From Ruminococcus sp. UBA5884 (lineage in GTDB: Bacteria; Bacillota; Clostridia; Oscillospirales; Ruminococcaceae), in NCBI GenBank assembly GCA_002431975.1, contig DJFA01000018.1:2827-17837 (forward strand): 15,011 bases of DNA. The letters run 5' to 3'. This document shows, piece by piece, positions 9,250-14,926 of the stretch (its first letter is position 1; each line of letters opens with the position of its first letter). The position numbers were made by a program, and so were the translations under genes. Below the pieces are notes generated by a model. It worked only from the letters and a program-made list of their open reading frames with translations. It did no database searches and was not told where the DNA came from.

Positions 9250-10045
9250 CGCCAAAACCTCCGGAAGTCATTTCCCATAGTATTATTCCGGCAGCCATTC
9301 CGGCATTCATTGAATTGATATTTCCATTCATCTTTATTGTAACAGGAATATCGCAGAGTTTTACTATATCGTCCGGAATGCCGTTTCCCTCATTTCCTAT
9401 AATTACAGCACCGCCGTCAGAAAAGCTGCATTTACGCAGGTCAGCGGCAGATGAATCTATAACTGCGGGATAAGTTTTTATATGAGCATTTCTGAACTCA
9501 TTGATAATAAAGCTGATATCAGGGATATTCCAGATATTCATGCGGAAAGCAGAACCCATTGTTGAACGCATGGTTTTAGGGCTGTATATATCGCATGACT
9601 GGCAGAGTATCACGCCGTCAATTCCCATAGCATCAGCAGTTCTTATAATAGTACCGAGATTTCCGGGGTCCTGAAGCTGATAAAGCACGGCATATTTTCC
9701 ACTGCATATTATTGATGAAGAAAAATCCGGCTGAGATTTCATTCTGCATACAGCGAAAATTCCCTGAGTTTTTTCGGTACATGAAATTCTGTTGCCAAGC
9801 TCATTTGAAACAATAACTGGTTTTACTCCCCTCAAATCAGCCTGTGACAGAATATATGAATATTTATCGGTATACTGTTCTGAGATTATCAGCGAATGGA
9901 TTTCAATATTTTCAGAAAGTGCATCTTCGACTATACGCAGACCTTCGATTACAAAAAGTCCGGACTGCATACGTTCTTTTTTTGATGATGCGAGTTTTGA
10001 AAAGAGTCTGATAAGCTGATTATTTTTAGATGTAATTATCTCCAG
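9242..10045 (-). CDS. TrmH/SpoU-family RNA 2'-O-methyltransferase, probable CTG start
   Basis: A SPOUT-fold methyltransferase that probably 2'-O-methylates a tRNA or rRNA ribose with S-adenosylmethionine. The three family motifs are visible: LQDPGNLGTIIRTADAMGI, then IIGNEGNGIP, then NSMNAGMAAGIILWEM near the C-terminus. The first ATG (9968-9970) would give 242 residues but has no ribosome binding site and removes a typical N-terminal RNA-binding lead. Reading upstream in the same frame gives EIITSKNNQLIRLFSKLASS, typical of this family. The only plausible initiator with a good site is CTG at 10043-10045, nine bases after AGGAGG, giving 267 residues. The gene follows the rplT terminator, an arrangement common in Clostridia. 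Specific target unknown; it resembles the RlmB/YsgA group. Confidence 0.85.
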   Translation of the reverse strand: MEIITSKNNQLIRLFSKLASSKKERMQSGLFVIEGLRIVEDALSENIEIHSLIISEQYTDKYSYILSQADLRGVKPVIVSNELGNRISCTEKTQGIFAVCRMKSQPDFSSSIICSGKYAVLYQLQDPGNLGTIIRTADAMGIDGVILCQSCDIYSPKTMRSTMGSAFRMNIWNIPDISFIINEFRNAHIKTYPAVIDSSAADLRKCSFSDGGAVIIGNEGNGIPDDIVKLCDIPVTIKMNGNINSMNAGMAAGIILWEMTSGGFGDE

Positions 10046-10052
10046 ATTAAAG

Positions 10053-10060
10053 CACCTCCT
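10053..10060 (-). promoter_or_regulatory. Ribosome binding site that decides the methyltransferase start
   Basis: AGGAGGTG on the minus strand is nearly a full complement of the 16S rRNA 3' end. Its spacing of nine bases fits the CTG at 10043-10045. It lies 83 bases from the first ATG, far too distant to serve it. Confidence 0.75.
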
Positions 10061-10069
10061 GAATTATAT

Positions 10070-10105
10070 AAAAAATCACGCTCTTTTTTCAATATAAAGA
10101 GCGTG
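10070..10105 (-). terminator. Rho-independent terminator after rplT
   Basis: On the minus strand CACGCTCTTT and AAAGAGCGTG form a perfect 10-bp stem around a nine-base loop, followed by A and six T residues. It ends the infC-rpmI-rplT transcript about 70 bases beyond the rplT stop. It also stands only about ten bases before the ribosome binding site of the next gene, so transcription of the downstream run must pass through it or start within or before it. Confidence 0.88.
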
Positions 10106-10177
10106 GTTTATAGTTGATTTTCTGATGTAATTCACGCCTTTACAGCGATGTCTGTCAGAAACAGAGCTTCTGGATTA

Positions 10178-10531
10178 TCAGAGAGCAGCCTTAGCCTTTT
10201 CAGCGATAGCTGTAAAGCCGGCAGGGTCATTTATAGCGATTTCTGAGAGCATTTTTCTGTTGAGAGTGATATCAGCTTTTTTAAGACCGTTCATGAGAGT
10301 AGAATAGTTCATGCCGTTAAGCTTTGCAGCAGCAGAAATTCTTGTAATCCAGAGCTGTCTGAAGTTACGTTTTTTCTGTTTTCTGCCTATATAAGCATAA
10401 TTGCCTGATTTCATAACAGCCTGTTTAGCCATTTTAAAATGTTTGCTCTTAGCACCCCAATAGCCCTTAGCAAGCTTCAGAGTTTTATTTCTTCTCTTGC
10501 GAGTCATCATTGCACCCTTAACACGTGCCAT
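10178..10531 (-). CDS. rplT: 50S ribosomal protein L20
   Basis: A 117-residue basic protein that binds 23S rRNA early in large-subunit assembly. MARVKGAMMTRKRRNKTLKL and the segment GYWGAKSKHFKMAKQAVMKS are typical of L20, as is RQLWITRISAAAKLNGM. The length is that of the family. The ATG has GGAGGT nine bases upstream. It is the third gene of the infC-rpmI-rplT operon, whose expression L20 represses in Firmicutes by acting on the mRNA leader; a candidate leader is present upstream of infC. A terminator follows. Confidence 0.99.
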   Translation of the reverse strand: MARVKGAMMTRKRRNKTLKLAKGYWGAKSKHFKMAKQAVMKSGNYAYIGRKQKKRNFRQLWITRISAAAKLNGMNYSTLMNGLKKADITLNRKMLSEIAINDPAGFTAIAEKAKAAL

Positions 10532-10580
10532 AATTTATACCTCCATATATTTTGTATTAGTCAGATTGCTTAAAAAAGGT

Positions 10581-10787
10581 TTATTTGTAAGGAACGAGTT
10601 CCTTAAGAGTAGCAGCATTTGCTGAAGAAGCGATACCTGCATTTCTTGCGATTCTCTTACGCTTTGTGTCCTTCTGGGTAAGTCTGTGTCTTTTATTTGT
10701 ATGCTGATATTTAACCTTTCCGTTTTTAGTAAGCTTAAAACGTTTTTTAGCACCTGAATGAGTTTTAACCTTAACCTTCTTTGCCAT
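10581..10787 (-). CDS. rpmI: 50S ribosomal protein L35
   Basis: A 68-residue, very basic small protein of the large ribosomal subunit. MAKKVKVKTHSGAKKRFKLT and KNGKVKYQHTNKRHRLTQK are the conserved opening, and the tail LKELVPYK is a usual ending for the family. The start has AAGGAGGA eight bases upstream. It sits 26 bases after infC and 49 bases before rplT, the classical order. An overlapping reading frame in another phase (10535-10753) is only a shadow. Confidence 0.98.
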   Translation of the reverse strand: MAKKVKVKTHSGAKKRFKLTKNGKVKYQHTNKRHRLTQKDTKRKRIARNAGIASSANAATLKELVPYK

Positions 10788-10813
10788 ATTGAAAGTCCTC
10801 CTTGAAAAATATT

Positions 10814-11332
10814 TTACTTTGATGATTTAGGAGAAACAAACATTACAAGACTGCGTCCCTCCATTTTAGCCGGTTTTTCAACAACACCTGCATCGCTGCA
10901 AGCTTCCTTGAAGCGGTCCATCAGCTCCATACCGAGTTCAGGATGAGCAATTGCACGTCTGCGGAACCTTACGGAAACCTTTATTTTGTCACCTGACTTG
11001 AGGAATTTGGCAGCCTGATTGACTTTAGTTTCAAAATCATGAGTATCGATAGTGGAAAACATACGTATTTCCTTTACATCAACGACTTTCTGATTTTTTC
11101 TGGCTTCTTTTTCACGTTTTGTCTGTTCAAAGCAAAACTTTCCATAATCCATAATGCGACAAACCGGCGGGGTCGCCTGCGGAGCAATCTTGACGAGGTC
11201 AAGATTCTTGTCAAATGCTATTTTCTGAGCTTCCTTGGCTGAAAGTATGCCAAGCTGAGTTCCATCAACATCGATAACACGGATTTCTTTATCCCTGATA
11301 TCCTCATTGATTTGCAGTTCCTTGTTGCTAAT
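10814..11332 (-). CDS. infC: Translation initiation factor IF-3, AUU start
   Basis: IF-3 binds the 30S subunit, keeps it apart from 50S and checks the start codon and initiator tRNA. The N-domain opens SNKELQINEDIRDKEIRVID and is followed by GTQLGILSAKEAQKIA and the linker start PPVCRIMDYGKF. The C-domain holds KEIRMFSTIDTHDFETK, KVSVRFRRRAIAHPELG and KPAKMEGRSLVMFVSP. I chose ATT at 11330-11332 as the start: GGAGGTG lies eight bases upstream and the resulting 172 residues match the family. The longer frame opening at TTG 11345-11347 would begin inside the ribosome binding site itself. AUU is the well-known unusual initiator of infC, through which IF-3 limits its own synthesis, because it rejects non-canonical start codons. 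Confidence 0.95.
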   Translation of the reverse strand: MSNKELQINEDIRDKEIRVIDVDGTQLGILSAKEAQKIAFDKNLDLVKIAPQATPPVCRIMDYGKFCFEQTKREKEARKNQKVVDVKEIRMFSTIDTHDFETKVNQAAKFLKSGDKIKVSVRFRRRAIAHPELGMELMDRFKEACSDAGVVEKPAKMEGRSLVMFVSPKSSK

Positions 11333-11338
11333 GACCAG

Positions 11339-11345
11339 CACCTCC
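11339..11345 (-). promoter_or_regulatory. Ribosome binding site of infC
   Basis: GGAGGTG on the minus strand, eight bases before the AUU start. A CTG lies two bases after it and a TTG overlaps it; both are too close to be used. It lies 25 bases after the T-run of the leader terminator, so it is made only when the attenuator is read through. Confidence 0.85.
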
Positions 11346-11369
11346 AAAGCTAATTGATTTTAGTAATAT

Positions 11370-11402
11370 AAAAAAATGAGTACAGACTCAGTCAGCACTC
11401 AT
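11370..11402 (-). terminator. Attenuator terminator in the infC leader
   Basis: The minus strand holds ATGAGTGC and GTACTCAT (8 bp with one G-U), an inner GAC/GTC pair closed by a TGA loop, and seven T residues directly after the stem. It lies between the promoter and the infC ribosome binding site, where a regulated premature stop is expected. In B. subtilis the infC leader is ended early when L20 is in excess. Confidence 0.85.
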
Positions 11403-11501
11403 ACGCATATCAGTACACAAAAAGATGCATACAATATAAGTATTGACCGGACTGGCACGAACGCCGAACGGTGAGAACTGAGAGTTCTGCTTTGTTTTAC
11501 C
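11370..11501 (-). ncRNA. Candidate L20-responsive mRNA leader of infC-rpmI-rplT
   Basis: The transcript is predicted to start near 11501 and run about 169 bases before the infC AUU. From 5' to 3' it shows a small hairpin AGAACT/AGTTCT (11474-11488), a second hairpin with ACCG/CGGT outside and GGCG/TGCC around a TTCG loop (11446-11472), an AT-rich stretch, and the terminator at 11370-11402. Firmicute infC operons are repressed by L20 binding to a leader that imitates its rRNA site (Rfam L20 leader). The position, the layout and the terminal attenuator fit. I have not checked the sequence against the covariance model, so the identity of the regulator is an inference. Confidence 0.65.
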
Positions 11502-11507
11502 TGAATT

Positions 11508-11536
11508 ATTATACAGCATATAAAATTATATGTCAA
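11508..11536 (-). promoter_or_regulatory. Sigma-A type promoter of infC operon
   Basis: The minus strand has a perfect -35 TTGACA (11531-11536), a 17-base spacer and a perfect -10 TATAAT (11508-11513). The region just upstream (11537-11575) is A/T-rich and may act as an UP element. The predicted start is close to 11501. The spacer contains a dyad, CATATAA and TTATATG around two bases (11517-11532), which touches the -35 box. Confidence 0.93.
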
Positions 11537-11589
11537 GTGCAAGAAATAAATTTAACATTTTATTAATATTTTGCTGAATTGGTATTACA

Positions 11590-11713
11590 TTAATGCAAAT
11601 TCAATTGTTATTATTTATATGGGCGAACTGTGTTTGCCCGTTGGGGCATACTGTAAACCGAGCGGGCGACCAATGGTCGCCCCTACATAAACAATCCATC
11701 GAATTGGCGTTAA
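11590..11713. repeat. REP/BIME-like palindromic element, copy A
   Basis: Two GC-rich hairpins lie in this AT-rich gap upstream of spmA. The left is GGGCGAAC-TGT-GTTTGCCC (11621-11639, one G-U pair). The right is GGGCGACC-AAT-GGTCGCCC (11664-11682, perfect), followed outward by CTACA, that is GTAG at the foot of the hairpin on the other strand. Outside the hairpins, TTAATGCAAATTCAATTG on the left and CATCGAATTGGCGTTAA on the right are related in inverted orientation. Copy B, after spmB, contains the same parts in opposite orientation. The GTAG on the left side is lost here. The element encodes nothing. Confidence 0.85.
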
Positions 11714-11774
11714 AAAACATAATTGAATAAATCATTGAATAATAATTCTAATAAAGGACAGGGAGGGCATAAAA

Positions 11775-12374
11775 ATGAAATATCTTTTTACTGCAATGAT
11801 TGTTGTTTCAGCAGTTTACGGAATGATTTCCGGCAATACAGAAGCCGTTTCAAATGCTGTGCTTGAAGAAGGAGTAAATGCAGTTGAGCTTTCAATGTAT
11901 ATGCTTGGCGGTATGTGTGTATGGGGAGGAATAATGCGTGTGGCTGAAAAATCCGGTATAACAGATTTTATATGCCGTATTTTTTCGCCTCTTGCAAGAT
12001 TTATATTCAAGGGTATCAGTCCGAACGGAAAAGCCTTCAAAGCAATATGCATGAATATAACTGCAAATCTGCTCGGACTCGGTAATGCGGCTACACCTTT
12101 CGGAATTGAAGCCATGAAAGAGCTTGAAAAAGAGGAAAATACAAAAAATACAGCAAGTGCAAACATGGTACTCTTTACAGTTCTTAATACATCATCAATA
12201 ACTATAATACCGGCAACTGTCGCATCACTGCGTCTTAAACATGGTTCTGAAAATCCTCTTGACATACTGCCGGCAGTACTTCTCAATTCAGTGATATCAG
12301 TATCATTTGCACTGATAACAGCCTTTATTCTTAATCCTTTGTTTTTAAAGAAAAGTGAAAAAAAGGAGGACTGA
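11775..12374 (+). CDS. spmA: Spore maturation protein A
   Basis: A 199-residue integral membrane protein. SpmA and SpmB are needed for full dehydration of the spore core in Bacillus and Clostridium; the molecular activity is unknown. Hydrophobic segments are visible near residues 1-20, 38-55, 125-150 and 165-190. The family core motif NITANLLGLGNAATPFGIEA is intact, as in the nucleoside recognition (Gate) domain group. The C-terminus is charged (KKSEKKED). The ATG has GGGAGGG seven bases upstream. spmB follows after four bases. Unlike in B. subtilis, no dacB precedes the pair. The upstream gap holds the palindromic element and no clear promoter that I can support. Confidence 0.96.
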   Translation: MKYLFTAMIVVSAVYGMISGNTEAVSNAVLEEGVNAVELSMYMLGGMCVWGGIMRVAEKSGITDFICRIFSPLARFIFKGISPNGKAFKAICMNITANLLGLGNAATPFGIEAMKELEKEENTKNTASANMVLFTVLNTSSITIIPATVASLRLKHGSENPLDILPAVLLNSVISVSFALITAFILNPLFLKKSEKKED

Positions 12375-12378
12375 CAAT

Positions 12379-12897
12379 ATGAGCTGGTCAGCATATGCAA
12401 TTCCTGTAATTGTATGTATGGTATTCATGTGCGGAATAATACGCAGAAAAGATGTTTTCAATGATTTTATAGAGGGTGCAGGTGAAAATATAAAGGTTTC
12501 ATTTGAAATAATGCCTGCACTTATAGCACTTATGACCGCTATAGGAATGATGAAAGCATCAGGACTGCTTGATTTCCTTACAGGACTTGCCGCACCAGTT
12601 GCCGCAGCGGCAGGATTTCCGGCTGAATGCGTGCCGCTTGCACTGATAAGACCTGTATCAGGGAGCGGAGCTGCCGCAGTATATGAGAATATATTAAAAA
12701 ATGTTTCTCCTGACAGCTTTGCAGGCAGAACAGCAAGCGTACTTATGGGTTCAAGTGAAACCACATTCTATACTATAGCCGTATATTTCGGAGCAACAAA
12801 AATAAAGCGGACAAAACACACTGTATTCTGTTCGCTTGCCGGTGATTTAAGCGGATTTATATTCAGTTCACTTCTTGTAAGGATTTTTTTCGGATAA
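12379..12897 (+). CDS. spmB: Spore maturation protein B
   Basis: A 172-residue membrane protein, partner of SpmA. It opens MSWSAYAIPVIVCMVFMCGI, a membrane segment. A second hydrophobic stretch follows near residues 43-60, then the family motifs LALIRPVSGSGA and SVLMGSSETTFYTIAVYFGA, then a C-terminal membrane segment. I chose the ATG at 12379-12381, nine bases after AGGAGG. An in-frame GTG eight codons earlier would place that ribosome binding site inside the coding region and overlap spmA. Four bases separate the spmA stop from this start, so the pair is one operon. The stop codon abuts the left end of palindromic element copy B. Confidence 0.96.
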   Translation: MSWSAYAIPVIVCMVFMCGIIRRKDVFNDFIEGAGENIKVSFEIMPALIALMTAIGMMKASGLLDFLTGLAAPVAAAAGFPAECVPLALIRPVSGSGAAAVYENILKNVSPDSFAGRTASVLMGSSETTFYTIAVYFGATKIKRTKHTVFCSLAGDLSGFIFSSLLVRIFFG

Positions 12898-13112
12898 AAT
12901 AACGCAAAAATTTTATGATTGAAAACAATGATTTTTTGTTTATTCTGTAGGGGCGACCATTGGTCGCCCGCCCGAATTATGGTTAAACCATAAATTCGGT
13001 ATTTGTTTCTGGTATGAAAAATCATTGGTTAACAGATAAAATCATTGATAAACCATAACGGGCGAACACAGTTCGCCCCTACAGAAAATAATCATCGAAT
13101 TTGCGTTATTTT
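12898..13112. repeat. REP/BIME-like palindromic element, copy B
   Basis: The core (12946-13083) begins TGTAGGGGCGA and ends TCGCCCCTACA, a perfect 11-bp terminal inverted repeat. Each end is itself a hairpin: GGGCGACC-ATT-GGTCGCCC (12951-12969) and GGGCGAAC-ACA-GTTCGCCC (13060-13078), with GTAG at the outer foot of both. Between them are nested inverted repeats built on TTATGGTT and AACCATAA. AT-rich outer arms, AATAACGCAAA on the left and AATCATCGAATTTGCGTTATT on the right, are inverted copies of each other and related to the arms of copy A. The left hairpin with its GTAG flank is identical to the right hairpin of copy A in inverse orientation. It fills almost the whole spmB-nadC gap. Confidence 0.88.
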
Positions 13113-13155
13113 AATATTGTCAATCTGCATTGAATAAAAGGAGGATTTAAAAAAT

Positions 13156-13998
13156 ATGAAGCTTTTACAGAGTTATGTTGATTCAATTATCACAACAGCA
13201 CTCAGTGAGGATATCAATTATGTTGATGTCACAACAGATTATCTCATCAAAGACGGTCATAAAAGCAAAGGCTGCTATGTTGCAAAAGATGAAGGAATTT
13301 TATGCGGAATAGATATCGCAAAAAGAGTATTTGAACTCGCAGGCGGCGGTGTTGACTGCAATATCCTTATACATGACGGCGAAAAAGTAAATAAAGGTGA
13401 TATAATAGCTGAATTTGAAGGAGAAACAAAAGTACTTCTCAAAGGAGAAAGAACTGCCCTTAATATACTCCAGCATATGTCAGGAATAGCTACAGCTGCA
13501 TACAGATGTACTGAACTTGTAAAAGGCACTTCGGCTCAGATAACAGATACAAGAAAAACTCTCCCCGGACTCCGTGCACTCCAGAAATATGCCGTTACTG
13601 TCGGAGGAGGAAAAAATCACCGTTTTAACCTCTCTGACGGAGCTATGCTCAAGGATAACCATATTGACGCATACGGAAGCATTACAGGAGCAGTAAATGC
13701 TCTGCGTGACGAAATAGGCCATATGGTGAAGATTGAAGTTGAAGTACGCAATATGCAGGAGCTTGAAGAAGCCATAAATGCCGGTGCTGATGTCATAATG
13801 CTTGACAATATGAACTGCGGTGAGATGAAAAAGGCAGTTGAATTTACTGCCGGCAGGGCAAAGCTTGAAGCCTCAGGAAATATTACTGCTGAAAATATCC
13901 GTGAAGTTGCTCTTACAGGAGTTGATATAATATCGCTCGGAGCTTTGACTCATTCTGTAAAATGCTTTGATATTTCAATGAAAATAAAGGGCTGTTGA
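13156..13998 (+). CDS. nadC: Nicotinate-nucleotide pyrophosphorylase (quinolinate phosphoribosyltransferase)
   Basis: A 280-residue cytosolic enzyme that turns quinolinate and phosphoribosyl pyrophosphate into nicotinate mononucleotide, with release of carbon dioxide, in de novo NAD synthesis. Conserved substrate-binding blocks are present: GERTALNILQHMSGIAT (97-113), TDTRKTLPGLR (130-140), GGGKNHRFNLSDGAMLKDNH (from 150), VEVRNMQEL, DVIMLDN and LEASGNIT. The length is that of the family. The ATG has AAAGGAGG about eleven bases upstream. nadA and nadB, usually next to nadC, are not in the window. An AraC-type regulator starts one base after the stop. No convincing promoter is visible between the palindromic element and the start. 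Confidence 0.97.
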   Translation: MKLLQSYVDSIITTALSEDINYVDVTTDYLIKDGHKSKGCYVAKDEGILCGIDIAKRVFELAGGGVDCNILIHDGEKVNKGDIIAEFEGETKVLLKGERTALNILQHMSGIATAAYRCTELVKGTSAQITDTRKTLPGLRALQKYAVTVGGGKNHRFNLSDGAMLKDNHIDAYGSITGAVNALRDEIGHMVKIEVEVRNMQELEEAINAGADVIMLDNMNCGEMKKAVEFTAGRAKLEASGNITAENIREVALTGVDIISLGALTHSVKCFDISMKIKGC

Positions 13999-13999
13999 T

Positions 14000-14884
14000 A
14001 TGAATATGAATAATATCTGGCTGAACGAGCCAAACAGCAGCGAATATTCGGAGGAATCCTTCCGCTATATAAACACTGTAAGCAGTGAAGCAAAATCAAT
14101 ATTTCTTTATATGCTTGAAATCGGAAGAATGAAAGAGAAAAAATCCCATAAAATCGAAAATGAAAACCTTAACTCATTCTTTTTCGCAGTGATTTTAAGC
14201 GGAAAAGGCACTATGGTATATAAAGAGCATACTTTTCATCTCAATGCAGGGAGCTGTGTATTTATAGACTGCCTTGAACCTCATTCATATCAGAGCGATA
14301 AAAATAATCCGTGGGATATGATGTTCATTCATTTTGCAGGTGCTTCATCTGCGGAATATTACAAGCTTTTTGACTCCACATATGTCAATGCTGTGCGTCC
14401 GGACAGCATTGAGCCTTTTAAGAATATCCTTGAAAAAATAGCTGACATAAATATCAATAATGAACCCTATACAGAGCTTATAACCTCAAAGCTTATTACT
14501 GATTTGCTTACAATGCTTATAACTTTCAGATATAATGAGCATGATTCAAATTCAAAGACTTTAAGTACTATAAAAAGCATCAAGGAATATATCGATGAAA
14601 ATTTTACCGGAGAAATATATCTCGATGTTCTTTCAGAAAAATTCGGCATCAACAAATTCAATATAACAAAGGAATTTAAAAGAACTTTCGGAATAACAAT
14701 TTCAAAATATATACTTTTTAAAAGACTCAGCTATTCAAAGCATCTGCTCAGGTTTTCGGATAAATCAATAGAGGAGATATCTGAAATATGCGGATTTTAT
14801 GATACAAGCTATTTCAATAAGCAGTTCAAAGCTTCAGAGGATATAACTCCTCTTAAATACAGAAAATCATGGACTGTCAGATAA
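14000..14884 (+). CDS. AraC-family transcriptional regulator with N-terminal cupin domain
   Basis: A 294-residue predicted DNA-binding regulator. The N-terminal half holds an AraC-type cupin ligand pocket (about residues 55-115), recognisable from GKGTMVYKEHTFHLNAGS, CLEPHSYQS and MMFIHFAG. The C-terminal hundred residues hold two helix-turn-helix units: the first around LDVLSEKFGINKFNITKEFK, the second around SIEEISEICGFYDTSYFNKQ, with the family ending FKASEDITPLKYRKS. Related proteins usually control sugar use. The effector and target genes here are unknown. The start is one base after the nadC stop, with only a weak AAGGG upstream, so it probably depends on translation of nadC. A second ATG two codons on is possible. 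A terminator follows. Confidence 0.92.
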   Translation: MNMNNIWLNEPNSSEYSEESFRYINTVSSEAKSIFLYMLEIGRMKEKKSHKIENENLNSFFFAVILSGKGTMVYKEHTFHLNAGSCVFIDCLEPHSYQSDKNNPWDMMFIHFAGASSAEYYKLFDSTYVNAVRPDSIEPFKNILEKIADININNEPYTELITSKLITDLLTMLITFRYNEHDSNSKTLSTIKSIKEYIDENFTGEIYLDVLSEKFGINKFNITKEFKRTFGITISKYILFKRLSYSKHLLRFSDKSIEEISEICGFYDTSYFNKQFKASEDITPLKYRKSWTVR

Positions 14885-14887
14885 TAA

Positions 14888-14926
14888 AAAAGGGTGAACT
14901 TTTTTAAGGCTCACCCTTTTATTTTT
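14888..14926. terminator. Bidirectional rho-independent terminator
   Basis: AAAAGGGTGA (14888-14897) and TCACCCTTTT (14911-14920) form a perfect 10-bp stem with a 13-base loop. T-rich sequence follows on the plus strand. The left flank is A-rich, giving T-rich sequence on the minus strand too. It lies between the convergent AraC gene and the minus-strand gene at the window edge and can serve both. Confidence 0.9.

Noticed and set aside
9250..9255. TTG start for dprA at 9253-9255
   Set aside because: It is only two bases from GGAGG, too close for initiation; the ATG two codons later is well spaced.
10106..10130. Weak promoter ahead of the methyltransferase gene (TATAAA with GTGAAT 17 bases upstream)
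   Set aside because: The -35 matches the consensus at only three positions, and transcripts would begin directly at the terminator hairpin.
10535..10753. Open frame of 72 codons overlapping rpmI on the same strand
   Set aside because: It is out of phase with L35, whose full sequence is present, and has no ribosome binding site; a shadow frame.
11333..11347. TTG start for infC at 11345-11347
   Set aside because: The TTG and following GAGGTG form the ribosome binding site itself; the AUU downstream has correct spacing and gives the normal length.
11724..11755. Possible sporulation sigma factor promoter (TGAATA and CTAATAA, 18 bases apart) upstream of spmA
   Set aside because: The -35 resembles the sigma-G type, but the -10 matches only about three of seven positions in an AT-rich stretch; not strong enough to list.
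12355..12378. GTG start for spmB at 12355
   Set aside because: It would encode the ribosome binding site as protein and overlap spmA by 20 bases; the ATG at 12379 fits better.
11816..12764. Long minus-strand open frames (194 and 139 codons) opposite spmA and spmB
   Set aside because: They lie antisense to two clearly recognised genes with intact family motifs, have no matching ribosome binding sites and show low-complexity Ser/Ala/Pro-rich translations typical of reverse-strand shadows.
12951..13078. GC-rich hairpins after spmB as rho-independent terminators
   Set aside because: The stems are strong, but neither is followed by a run of T on either strand; repeated copies with GTAG feet fit a REP-type element better.
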